Positions 23,001-33,723 of a stretch of DNA of 64,000 nt are shown here, piece by piece. The notes beneath the pieces are model-generated. The model saw nothing but the letters and a program-made list of their open reading frames with translations. It did not search any database and was not told where the DNA came from. Source of the DNA: Linnemannia schmuckeri (lineage: Eukaryota > Mortierellomycota > Mortierellomycetes > Mortierellales > Mortierellaceae); contig JANATG010000004.1 of NCBI GenBank assembly GCA_029449235.1, positions 2,666,001 through 2,730,000 on the forward strand, in the 5' to 3' direction. The stretch's first letter is position 1. Every line of letters starts with the position of its first letter. A program made the position numbers and the translations under genes.

Positions 23001-25410
23001 CGCCTATTCTTAGTATCCCCACTGAGTCGCAGCAAGCCTTGTTAGGAATTACCTACGAGACTTTGTTGACTACCTCCAAGGGCCATGACCTCTGCCGTGA
23101 GCTTGTCACCGCTGTTATCAACAAGCAGATGGGTCATCACATGAGCGTAAGTTTGCCATCACTTTTACTTAATGTATCGTACATTCGACCTTCGTTTCAG
23201 TTACTGAGATTGTGTATTTTTGTTGCTATTTACATATAGGTTGATGCTGTCAGTGATACTTTGCAGCGCATCTGTGGATCGTTCTGCAACCCCGGCGATG
23301 TTATCTTTTACAAGGCGACTGAACATTTGCGCCAGTCAAAGTCTTCTACGGACCCCGCAGATATTGAGGATCATGCCAGAGAGTCATTAAGGTTGTTCAA
23401 GAAGGTCCCATTCCTGTTGGTGGATGAGTCTCACGGACCTAACAAGCTTCAGGGTGTCTGTAAGGATTACATGGACCTCAAGTTTTTCCCAGGTACGTAC
23501 TTCTTTTATCGCTGGTTAATTAGATGAATTCTGAACCTAGACACGAATACTAACATGTATTATATTTGCCATGATCAAACAGGCGCCGTGGAACTGGCAT
23601 TGTCGTGCGCTCAGGACTTGGACCCCAGTAATAAGGCAGCGGGATATGTCAAAGATGGCATGAACTCTAAAGTAAGTTATCGCTTCTTATGTCAATTTGT
23701 AAGTACTCTTTTCTTTTAACAAAAAGGCTCACCAAAGAACATTGTTATCATCTACATAGGACATTCGCTTGGAGCAGTACCAACAGAGAGTGATCTGCTA
23801 CGACAACACCGCCGCTGTTTTGAAGGAGTTGGGTTTGGACTCTGCTCAGGGGCCCCTCTCTAGCTTCGCCTTCCACACCTTGGAGACTGCCCTGCAGTTC
23901 GACGACTCTCTTTTCCACACCTACCTTTACGACTGGCTGTTGTCTCATGGACGCGCCGACTATCTTTTGGAGATCTCGACGCCTTACATCGAGGAGTACC
24001 TAAAGCAGTGCACACTCTTGGAATCAACACGCGATCTCCTCTGGCGCTACTACATCAAGGTCGATGACTTTGGCCATGCTGCACAGGAACTCGGAAGGAT
24101 CGCTGATTCAACCCGTTACCAGCTCAGCTTTGAGTCGCGCTTGGAGTACCTTTCACTTGCCGTCAGCAATGCCAAGAGCTACCCCGCTGGATCAGACCCC
24201 AAGACCGACAATGGTCGCCTGTTGATTGAGCTGGAGGAGAAGCTGGAGGTCGGTAACATTCAGCTGAACATTATTTTGAGTCTCAAGGCCATGGCCGATG
24301 ATGCTCGCCGCAGGGCGGAGATTGTTTCTTTGGATCCTGCAACCAGACAATTTGAAAACCATCGAGCCCAGCAACTCGAGGGTCTCTACCAGAGCTGCAA
24401 AGCCCAATTGCTTGATGTCGACAACGTAAGTCATTTTTCCATCGTCTTGTGCATCCTGCGCCTTGGCATTGATATGTGAGAGCCATGTTAACGTTCTTTT
24501 TCATTTGTGATCGTTAGTTGTACCATACATATGTTGAACCTCTCAAGATGTATGACTGCATGCTTGCTCTCTACCACGCCTCCGATATTGATGACGAGTA
24601 TCATGTCCGCGCTGCATGGGAGGGCTTTATTTCTTCTGGTGAGAATTTCGCGTGAACCATAATTGACGACGATGCGTGCGAAAAATTAGTGAATGATGCT
24701 AACTCTGTGATTTTTTCGCGTGTGTAGTATTCGCTGTTGCTGAGGAGGAGGGAAGGTCACCATTGGTAGACATTGAGGTACGTGTTCGGGATTTGGGTCG
24801 CCGATTCTACCCTTCGGCCAAGGTGACTCCCATCTCGACGATGGTTCAGACTTTGGAGCGCTACCCTTACTTGAAGCAGACTGCGCATTACCCAGTCTCG
24901 CCAGGCTGGGCTGTCCGTATTCTTCACGATATTGGGTTCCCCTACGAGGCACTCTTTGACAGCTTCCATTCGCTGATCGAGACCAAGAACAACGTTTGGG
25001 TTGGTCCCCGCGCCTCACTTGTTCTTATTCAAGACATTGAGTTCTTGTTCCGTGTCTGGTTGGCAGAGAGCCATGGAACTGGCATCATTGCCGAGTTGAA
25101 CGATGAACTAGGAATCTCTGAGGATGAGTGGCAGACTTATGGAGGAGGTCGTGGAGGAGCAGCATCTGTAGCTGCTGCTAATGGGCTGGGATTCTCTGGA
25201 GCTGGATTGTTGGACCGGTTCCGGACAAAGAAGCTGGATGATGCGATTCAAGTTTATATCCGTCTCTTGGAGTCTGCGTCGTGGACGCCAACACCTATTT
25301 CTAGTCCGCTTGATGAAAATTTGGGAGGATCACAGCAGGAGTTGCCTGGTAAGGCAAGAAGTCTTGTAAAGAGACTTCAGGCCATTCGTAGTCGTATCCA
25401 GCGGTTGTAA
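20014..25410 (+). CDS. NUP155: Nucleoporin NUP155/NUP170 family
   Basis: About 14 exons from ATG 20014 (MAQRPMDADATEALLKLASK) to TAA ending at 25410. The N-terminal Nup155/170 propeller is recognisable: YPELIDFFNTDYSATYV, LECRCFMGLFPEIGRVWITI then DHRLFLWNY, and GADGRIFM-type blade motifs (AADGRIFMNGNDGRLWEIDY). The C-terminal half is the alpha-helical solenoid, including LFLVDSKMSETVSK, SLRLFKKVPFLL and the long exon at about 23760-24425 with CYDNTAAVLKELGL. Members form part of the inner ring of the nuclear pore complex and link the pore membrane to the central channel. A Gly/Ala-rich loop occurs near 25140-25200. The gene is divergent from VPS16. Confidence 0.92.
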
Positions 25411-27207
25411 TTTGGTGGTGGAAAGAGAAACAAAGAAAACAAGCATGAAACCGAGGAAATCATTCAGGAACACAAATAAACATTTTCACATACAGCATTT
25501 TAGTAAACGCGTTTGACATTTTGATCCTCTGTCGAGAGATTCGTTTATGACCGAGAAGTATATGCAGGGTCGTGTTTAGATGGCAAGATATTCACTTAGA
25601 GGTGAGCGATTGCTTTGGGCACCGACTTGTCAATCTGCTTTTGGTATCTTTAATAAGGCTCTGAATAGTCGGGTGTTACACTTAATGGACACGGCGATCT
25701 GACGATCTGCATCTCCTATACGCAGTGTGGGCCACGTCCGGATGTTTCGGCAGTCAGGTGTGGCGGTGGAGACTTAGTCTTGGGAACGCTGTCTCTGTCG
25801 CTCGCGAATTCTTTAAACCTGTTCATGGTGTCGCGTGCAACTCATCAGTATCCTACAGTTTGTCACGCTTGTGGGGAGAGATCAATGCCGAGGGTCTGGT
25901 ACTCAAAAATGTCGTCGGCCTCGGTTGCACCTCCAAGAAAAATTGCAGGCCTAGACAATAGGCCCCCAAAAGATATCATCAGGTGTTTGACGACAAAACG
26001 TAGACCATAACAGGGATAAAAAAGAAAGACAGAAGAAAACCCGGCCAATGTACACATATCGTTTGTTTTGTTATAGTTGTTCAGACCTGCCTTTTTTTCG
26101 AGAGTTGACATTCGATCAGCAAAAAGAGGGAAGATAGTAGGTTTTCTATAGTCGCTGGAGGGTTTTCTTTTTTTTATTTTTTTTTCAGGAGATCACTCTT
26201 TTTTTCGCTGAAGTTTTCCGTCAGAGGCTCGGGCGCGTGGGAGATGAGGGAAACGCGCACACTGGCCAAAGCGAATATGTAAGGTTTCCAAATTAAATGA
26301 ACCCTTTTGGTTGTCATACTTCTTTAAGCGAATGGAGCTTGAGAGGCGTATCGAGTATTAAAACCAATGTTTTTCCATCATACCGTCCTTTCTGACCCTG
26401 TTATTCAAATATGCCCTCTCTACTGGTCACAGTTGCCTACAAAAAGGGTTTAATTTACTCACTGTGTGGACAGTGGCTTCTTTCTGACAACTACGAAAAC
26501 ATGACAGTCCCGCTTTGGCCTTAGCAGACACATTCAGGCGGGGAAGGGGGAAAAGGAGGCATTGGAGAATTGGTCGTGTGTGCTGTCATGGTCCTTGCAT
26601 TCTCTAAAACTGTTCATCGTATCGTCTGATGCTCAAGGATGCGACTAGTCTCACCCCTATCCAGCACAAATTGTTGGACCAGTGCGGTGCTATCGATGAG
26701 ACCTTGGTTCTGGAAAGGATGGCTTGAGCCATCATTTGTGTTCAGAACAAGATGAATCGAGGAAGCATGTTGCCTTGACATGACGGCGCTTTATTTATGT
26801 CGTTTCTCTTTAATGTATACCTTCGGCATAAATCAAGTTTTTAAAAAGTACTGTAATGAGCCTCAGTAACTCAGAATAACCATTTAGGAAATCGACTTAT
26901 CTTGGGAGGCGGAAAAAAAATATTTTTTTTTTATATTGTTTCTTTTTTCTATTTTTCCTCAATGCAGTCAGTCAAACAAACAGGACAACAAACAATTTCA
27001 TAAAACAGGAGAAAATCAAACCACGAAGAAGATTACGCCACCAAATTTTCGCTCCAAAAAGATGCAATCCACGTGACGCATGCATTTCCTTCCTATTCGC
27101 TTGCCCCTCCAAAACAAAGGCGGCCAAACATATCTCTCGCAATTCCGCATTCAACAACCAACAGCCGAATCACAACACGAGCATACAACAATCAACAGGG
27201 ACCAGCC
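25411..27207. other. 1.8-kb intergenic region with possible gene relic
   Basis: Contains the nucleoporin 3' UTR, T-rich tracts (26166-26190, 26927-26960) and the promoter of the gene at 27208. Apart from a protein-like but broken stretch at 25760-26000 (separate entry) I see no gene. Confidence 0.5.
25760..26000 (-). pseudogene. Possible coding relic, frameshifted
   Basis: On the - strand, LLSRPAIFLGGATEADDIFE followed by YQTLGIDLSPQA reads like normal protein and then hits a stop. Protein-like sequence resumes in other frames (DELHATP, then MNRFKEFASDRDSVPKT). This pattern suggests a decayed gene fragment. No family is recognised, and chance cannot be excluded for so short a stretch. Confidence 0.25.
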
Positions 27208-28893
27208 ATGCCGGATGAGTACAAAAGGAACGGCGCCGCATTAACCCGCAACGAGATTTGCATCCTCGTCCACGTCTATCAATACATCATCGGCGTTGGA
27301 CCTGTCCACGAACATGCAACCCAACACAATTTTGACTCTGACAACGACGCAACCCCACCCTCAGCGCCCAAACGCACCCCGCGTCAACTCCTGGCTCTCA
27401 TGACCGGCGTCGGCGCCTCAACCGCTCAAAAGGCTATCTCACTTTACAAATCCGGTCAGGCCCCGCGCGAGAGCACCGAAAAGCTAGGTCGACCAAAATT
27501 GTCAATTCCCGAAGCGACATCCAACGCAATTCGACAGATTATTGTGGCAGCTGTGGAGCAAGGAGCGCCGGTGGGGACACCCGAGATCAAGAGACGTTTA
27601 CTGGATGAGTATGGGATGGAGATTGCAAAATCGACGCTTGTGAGGTATATCAAGCATCTGGGGCATATTAGTGGGGAGGGCGGGAAAGTTTGGTATCCGG
27701 GCAATGAGCGGTATCAACCGGATCATGGCACAGGCGGTGCTGGAGGTGCAGCAGCAGAAAGAGGAAAACGTCGACGACGAGGTCGTGGTCGTACAAGCGA
27801 GTTTAGGAGGAGGACGCCGGCAGCAGCAGCAGAAGCGCAGGCTCAGCAGGCTGGTGAGGCACAGGAGCAGGATGCCGCCGCTGCTGAAAGACAAGATGTG
27901 TACTATGAGGGCCAGGAAGGTTATGAAGGGTACAAAGGCCAGGAAGGATATGACTACGAGGGCTATGACGGGTATGAAGGCTATGAAGGGTACGAAGGGT
28001 ATGATGGGTATGAAGGCTACGAAGGTTATGAGGGCTATGAGGGCTATGAGGGCTATGAGGGCTATGACGGCTACGAAGACTACGAAGGTTACGAAGGGTA
28101 CGAGGGCCAGGAAGGATATGAGGGGTATGAAGGCTATGAGGGGTACGAAGGAAAGGAAGGTTATGAAGGCTATGAAGAAGAGCAGGATTATGAGGGTCAA
28201 GATGGAGACAATGGCGCACCGGAGGCACATGACGGCCAACAACAACTAGATCACGACGTCGAGGAACAACAACCCACCGGTCAACAAACCCAACTTACCC
28301 AAGCAACACAACAACCCAATCAACAATACATTCATACTAATCGGAGACGGTCCAGTGGCCAACATTCTCGAGGTCAGCACAGCCAACCCCACCACCAACC
28401 GACGGAGGAAATTCCAGAAGTGTTCTATGAGGACGAGATTCAGGATACATTGATGGATGAGCTAGAAGGAGAGCTGCAGCGGAAACTGGAGGATGAGCGA
28501 TACAGTAACAGCCCCGAGTTCATGGGCGATGACCCACCAGACGCAGGCCTGCCGCTAGCACCAACACCAGCACCTGTCACCAGCGCCGCGCCAAAGAGCC
28601 ATGTAGATTTCGACCGCCAGCAACAAGAAGATGACGACGACCTGCCAGATTTCCGGAACAACAATGCCGCATTCGATGTCACAAGACGGTCGACTCGATC
28701 TACCACAGCCGCGATGTTCATAGCTCAAGCCCAAGCCCCAGCCACGGCACCGCAGAAGCGACGGAGTCATCGTACACAGGTTGGGTTGGCTGCTCCCCCG
28801 CCAGCGCCACCAGTGGGAGGAGGAGGTGCTGTTAGTAGTTTTGCGGCTGCTCTAATATCAGATGAACATAATTCGGATCATCTGCAGGTGTAG
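27208..28893 (+). CDS. HTH protein with Tyr-Glu-Gly repeat tail (domesticated transposase-like)
   Basis: A single exon of 561 aa. I chose the ATG at 27208 (MPDEYKRNGAALTRNE); the frame is open further upstream but has no ATG. Residues 57-83 (TPRQLLALMTGVGASTAQKA...) and 96-155 (PKLSIPEATSNAIRQIIV ... GTPEIKRRLLDEYGMEIAKS) look like two helix-turn-helix units with a GRPKLS linker, the layout of Tc1/IS630-type transposase DNA-binding regions. No DDE catalytic domain follows. A basic RRRGRGR patch comes next, then residues 232-334 made almost entirely of YEG/YDG triplets, then a Gln-rich segment and an acidic segment (EDEIQDTLMDELEGELQRKL). I infer a DNA-binding protein with a disordered, possibly condensate-forming tail. 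Biological role unknown. Confidence 0.7.
   Translation: MPDEYKRNGAALTRNEICILVHVYQYIIGVGPVHEHATQHNFDSDNDATPPSAPKRTPRQLLALMTGVGASTAQKAISLYKSGQAPRESTEKLGRPKLSIPEATSNAIRQIIVAAVEQGAPVGTPEIKRRLLDEYGMEIAKSTLVRYIKHLGHISGEGGKVWYPGNERYQPDHGTGGAGGAAAERGKRRRRGRGRTSEFRRRTPAAAAEAQAQQAGEAQEQDAAAAERQDVYYEGQEGYEGYKGQEGYDYEGYDGYEGYEGYEGYDGYEGYEGYEGYEGYEGYEGYDGYEDYEGYEGYEGQEGYEGYEGYEGYEGKEGYEGYEEEQDYEGQDGDNGAPEAHDGQQQLDHDVEEQQPTGQQTQLTQATQQPNQQYIHTNRRRSSGQHSRGQHSQPHHQPTEEIPEVFYEDEIQDTLMDELEGELQRKLEDERYSNSPEFMGDDPPDAGLPLAPTPAPVTSAAPKSHVDFDRQQQEDDDDLPDFRNNNAAFDVTRRSTRSTTAAMFIAQAQAPATAPQKRRSHRTQVGLAAPPPAPPVGGGGAVSSFAAALISDEHNSDHLQV
27898..28209 (+). repeat. Coding 9-bp repeat array (Tyr-Glu-Gly)
   Basis: More than 25 degenerate copies of a 9-bp unit (TAT/TAC-GAA/GAG-GGN) inside the gene at 27208, encoding YEG with occasional YDG, QEG, KEG and YED variants. 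The opposite strand also stays open over the array, which creates false antisense frames. Confidence 0.9.
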
Positions 28894-29195
28894 GACGCTA
28901 TTCTTCGACTGCAGGAGGATGTCCGCCACCAACATCGGTGTTTCGCCCAATTAACACGTCGAATAAAATGAATTATGATCTGCGTCATGTCTGCGAGATT
29001 GCTTCTTCATGGGTTCAAGACCTGTTATTAAATTTGTGTGACTGGATCTTTTGACAGCTCCATATGCAATAATTAGATAGCGTTTGCTTCGCTCGCGATA
29101 CCTCGCACCAGCAAGAACAAAAATAAGTGAAAGATGCTTTAATGCGAAAGGTGATGCGGAAAAAAAAAGTCGAAAAGGGAGGCTGGAGGTGAAAA

Positions 29196-30135
29196 CTAGA
29201 TATCATGGAACTCGTCGATGTGGTGTTTAGCCCGCATATGCAAAGAGTTGACGAGCAACCATTCCGTGAGGTTATTTTTTACAGGGATCCAAGGCCTCTC
29301 ATCTGCTGGTGTGGCTGTCGTTGTTGTGTTATCCTGCGAGTCCTCATTTTCTAGGGGCTCCTGAGTCTTGTACTTTGTGTCGTACAGATATGGCACCAGC
29401 ATGGGTGTCTCCGTGCTATCCGTGAACAACAGCACCTATTTCACACACACAGGACAACGTAGTTTCAGTTAGCATATCTAGTCCAAGAACAAACGAAGGC
29501 TCGCCTTTGGCAAACAAACTCCAGTTTTCATGAAAAAGAAATAATAGAGCAAGGAGCTTACATTAACGTATTCAAAGTTCTCCTTGTGGGGATAAGGAAC
29601 ACCGGGGGAGACCATGATCTGTTGGACTTTTTTGAAATCGGTCTTGGAGTCAATCTCGATCCTGTTGATTCCCAGCGGTTTCTTCCTAGAGAGATCAACC
29701 ACGATTCCGAAATTCTTGACTTTGAGAGGTTCAATCGCCGTTCCTGTCGCCCTTATCCTTGCCTATGTATATGTTCATACAACAAAGGCATAAAATATTA
29801 AAAAATGTTCATCATGTGTTAATCCTTTGTCAAAGGGGCGTTAAGATCATAAGCAAAATATCAACGAAGAAAAGACGTACAACTTCCTGATCAACATTCT
29901 GTTTAATCCACGCCTTCGCGTCCTGACTCTCCTGATCGACATCCATGCTGACAGTCGCATCGCCAGACTCGTTCTCAGGGTCGAGGACTTGGGGTGCCTT
30001 TTCAAGAGCGTCCGGGTTTGAGGCAGCTGCTGCGGCTGCGGCCGCATCTGCCTGTGCCTTTTTGGCGGCGGCGGCTGTGCGTCCTGCGCCGGGAGGAAGC
30101 TTCTTCCCACCTCTGCGGATTCTTGGTGGTGCCAT
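29196..30135 (-). CDS. Unknown conserved-looking acidic protein
   Basis: Three exons (30135-29881, 29762-29562, 29435-29196) with clean GT-AG boundaries give 231 aa. The N-terminus is basic (MAPPRIRRGGKKLPPGAGR) and is followed by an Ala-rich stretch and an acidic MDVDQESQDAK segment. The middle and C-terminal parts look globular: EPLKVKNFGIVVDLSRKKPL, INRIEIDSKTDFKKVQQIMV, HKENFEYVNVLLFTDSTETP and EWLLVNSLHMRAKHHIDEF. There is no signal peptide or transmembrane segment. I do not recognise the family. The gene runs in the same direction as ERO1, which lies immediately upstream of it. Confidence 0.75.
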
Positions 30136-30328
30136 TTTCCTTGTCTTTGTTGATTAGGGGTGTTATGTTGAACGATGTGTTAGACAAAAAAAGTGGAATG
30201 TGAAGTGGGAGGCACTTTTTTTTTCAATGTTGTTCGTGTGACTGTTTCATAGCTGAATACGAGTTGGTGGCGTAAAATAATGTTTGCTCCTTTTATTTTT
30301 TCATAGAAAAATGGGACGAATGGGGCCT

Positions 30329-33300
30329 CTAGTCGTCTTCGGGAGTAGAGTAAGCAGCTTGCGAACTCACTTTTGAAAATCCTTTAGCCTTCTTCTGGGT
30401 ATAATGTTGTTGCTGATGGGTAATTCTGCTACTACGATCTCCGCTGAAAGTCTTCTCAGTGCTGAAGAATGTACCGAGAGGATGGCGACTGAAATTGAGG
30501 ATCTTTTCCTTCAAGGTTGCACTCAGCCCCTGAGGAAACTCGACCTGTGAAAATGACGAAGTTCCTTGTTGACGCTTGTCTTTAGGCTCCTTAGCGGTCA
30601 AAATGGCGTGAGTACCTTTGAAGAGTTCAGTAATGTACGCCTGAATCGGTGAGGGGTCTTCCTGATGCGCTCCAGATCCCGCTACTTCCGATGCTGGTGA
30701 TTGAGGAGAAGGTGGGGAAGGAGGAGAGGGAGGAGAGGGAGGAGTAAGGGTAGAGGGCATGGGGAGTCCATGCCGTTCCATGTACATTGTCCTGAACCGA
30801 GCAATCGACGCAACGCTCTCAGACACACGGTTGAGGGTATTGAACAGCGCCACGATCTCTGTCCTCTGCAACAAGTTCGGGTGCTTAATTGGGCTATTAT
30901 ACACCCGCACACACACGCGCAAAAAAAGTTAGAAAGTAGTAAAATCCACAAATGCGTATAAACCAACCGCCAATAACCAAAATTTGCAAAAAAAATGAGG
31001 GCTAACACTTACTTGAGATGTTCATCATTATAAGAAAAGAGAACTTTCAGAGCAGTGCCCAATCCCGAGGTTTGGACTTTTCCCCAAAGACGACATTTCT
31101 CACAGCCAACACAGTCCATAATCTTTGTAATGTTTCTGAAATGGTCGCGGAATTCGAGTTTCAAGGCCTGTGCCCCGGGTCCGATAAACATGGCCTTTTC
31201 GTCAAAGATTGCGGGTGATCTTGTAGATACCTCGATCAACTTGTCCACCATCGCCTAAACGTGGTCGCAGAGTAAAGTAAACCAGCGTTAAGAAAATTTC
31301 TTACAGTGATATTTGTCAAAGCGCTGAAAGAAAGACACGAACATTTAGCTAACCTTGACTGTGGTGTCCTCGTCGGGGTTGCCGGTACAGAATTCATAGT
31401 CACGAAGGTACCCTGACAGCTTGGTTACGGCACGAACTAAAATCGAGTAGTCGAAAAAGATGTTTTCCAGTCTGTCAGGGTGTGCCCCTACCCTAGACAC
31501 AAAGCATTCCAAGTTCGGACCCTATTTTATCGTAGAGCATTATGAAGGGAGAAGTACGGTTAGTCCCTTTTATGAGCTCTGGTCTTTTCCTGGTTACAAC
31601 AAGAAAAAAAACAACAACCGCGAATGCAAGTATTTACCCAGATGCCTGAGGTTTGGTTAAAGTATTCGTCGCAGATGTGGATAGAGATGGAGGCATGGAG
31701 TCCAGAAATCATTCGGTAAAAGACCCGCTTTTCCAAACACATCTCTTCCTCCTGTGCAGCAGCCCCTGCAGTCAAAGCGTTCATTGCCGGGTCAACAAAC
31801 GGTGATGTGTTCTCTCCCAATCCCGCTCCTTGTTCCTGCTTTTCCTGATGCTGATGTCTATGCCCATTATGGTTATCTCCAAGTGACAGGGGGTTCTGTG
31901 CATAAGAAATCCCCGACATGGCGGCGGCCTGAACAGTCTCTGCCAAATCTTCCTCGACAGCCTCCCGATCCAACGAACATTGCTCACAACCAGCAGCCAG
32001 CTGCATCTTTTGAGCTACATTGAAACAGTTCTCATTATAAATCGCGTCCCAGACTTTGGCTGCCGAGGGGCCTGAATAACCCGTGAACCGTTCGGGGTTC
32101 TCCATCAGGTCGACGTAGACGCCCTCCGAGATTGCTTCATCGTCAACTTGGCAAAAGTCTTGGTCTTTTAGGTTGCAGCTTTTGAATGGTTGGAAATGCT
32201 AGTGGATAAGGAGGGGGAAGAAAGCGGGTGAGTGTGTATGTGGGTGGTTAAAATGTTGTTTGGTGGGATGATTTTTGTTTAGTAATCGCAATGCTTGGGC
32301 CTTTCCTTTGAAAAGTGTGATAGGGCTAGCTATGTGTGATCGAGGGTCCACAACAACTGTAATTTTATACACACACAAGAGTTGTTTATAAACAATCCAG
32401 CCAGTCATACCTTGCCACCCATGGGCGACGAAATAGCGCTGAGAGCCGCGCTCGTCCATTCCTCAGGGATTGTTTTCTAGAAAAATAAATACAGAAAACG
32501 TCAGATTACAAAGTTTGCGAGTGATTCCTTTCCGACTCTGCTTTCATACGATGTGAACCAAGGTTGGGCTGAAGTATCATGAGAAGAGAAAATGGTGCTG
32601 TATGGGTAGGAAGATACCCTACCTCGTCAACAACGGCAACACCACAGTCCTTGTTCATACAAAGGTGGTTCTCTGTCCAGAAGGGGCAAGTGCCATACAA
32701 GTTCAGCTACGTGGGTGGTTTGTGTGAACAAAATGAAAAAGAGAGAAAAAGAGATGGAGCCCGTTAATGTTGGGAATATTAATTATCGATAATTGTATGG
32801 AGCAGATCAATTAAAAATATGGCAGGTCAAATTGGCTAGATTAGTAGGCTGTTTGTGTTAATGGAGGTTTACCTTGTAGAACTTGAAGTACTTTTGCTGG
32901 ACGAGCTTGTCAAGAAGGCCTCTCATCTCCAGGTTGATAGCCTCTACGGCATCATAGTCGCAGAGTGAGTTTTCGATCTGCATCGATTGCTATGGTTACA
33001 TGAAAAGCATACCGTGGAAAAGGGGAAGAAACGGGTTGGAAAAAAAGCAGATCGTTGAGTAAATAACGGACTTGCAAACAGGGCTGAACGACGAATTACA
33101 ATAGCAACCTTCTTTAGCCTCCCTTTTTCTCTCGCTAGACGTGAAGAACGAGCGAAGAAAAAAAAAGGAGAGATCATCTCACTTTTGAGTGTGCATTTGT
33201 CATCTGTAATTCGCTAGTTACTCACTCGACACTGTCCAGGCTTGTGCAATGAATGGTCATGCTCCAACGAACCACTCGCCGTCGTCGTTTTTGTCGCTGA

Positions 33301-33723
33301 GGTGGATGCAGCAGCAGCAGTCGTCCTCGCCGTTGTAGTTGTCGAAAAAGTAGTCCCAGTTGATTCCTTTAGCGGTAGTTGTGGGTGAATGAGGTGTTCA
33401 ATGAAGTAAGGGACTTTGACCATCTTTGCAGGTCGTTTTGGTTTAGTTTGTTCAGTAGCATGGGGGACACCAAGGAGATGAGGGGTGTTGAGTCGAGAGT
33501 TGAAGAGACCGTTGAAGGGGTCATGTCGAACCACAGCTGGTACTGGTCCTGCATGGCTGCGTTGTTGTGGTTGTTGTGATGGTATGGGTGCCTTTGTTGC
33601 TGCTGTTGATGTTGTTGTTGAGAGGGAGAGATAGGCGAAGCCGAGGAGTAAAAGTGAAGCAAGTTTCCAAGACGAGGGTTGCCTCCTTTTGGAAGACGGA
33701 TGTGTTTTTAATGGATATGGCAT
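30329..33723 (-). CDS. ERO1: ERO1, ER thiol oxidase
   Basis: Multi-exon gene from ATG 33721-33723 to TAG 30329-30331. The N-terminus (MPYPLKTHPSSKRRQ, then a hydrophobic LASLLLLGFAYLSLS segment) is an ER signal. About 120 Thr/Ala/Ser-rich residues follow before the conserved domain. Ero1 hallmarks are: GTCPFWTENHLCMNKDCG (shuttle cysteine pair CxxxxC); MENPERFTGYSGPSAAKVWD; CLEKRVFYRMISGLHASISI (FAD-binding helix); FRNITKIMDCVGCEKCRLWG with the active-site CxxCxxC at 31093-31113; and QTSGLGTALKVLFS. The enzyme passes electrons from protein disulfide isomerase to oxygen via FAD in the ER lumen. The C-terminal exon has a PPSPPSPP low-complexity loop and ends PEDD, with no HDEL signal visible. 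Confidence 0.92.

Noticed and set aside
27598..28245. 215-codon antisense open frame across the YEG array
   Set aside because: The repeat has no stop in any phase, so open antisense frames are a by-product; the hydrophobic translation mimics a membrane protein.
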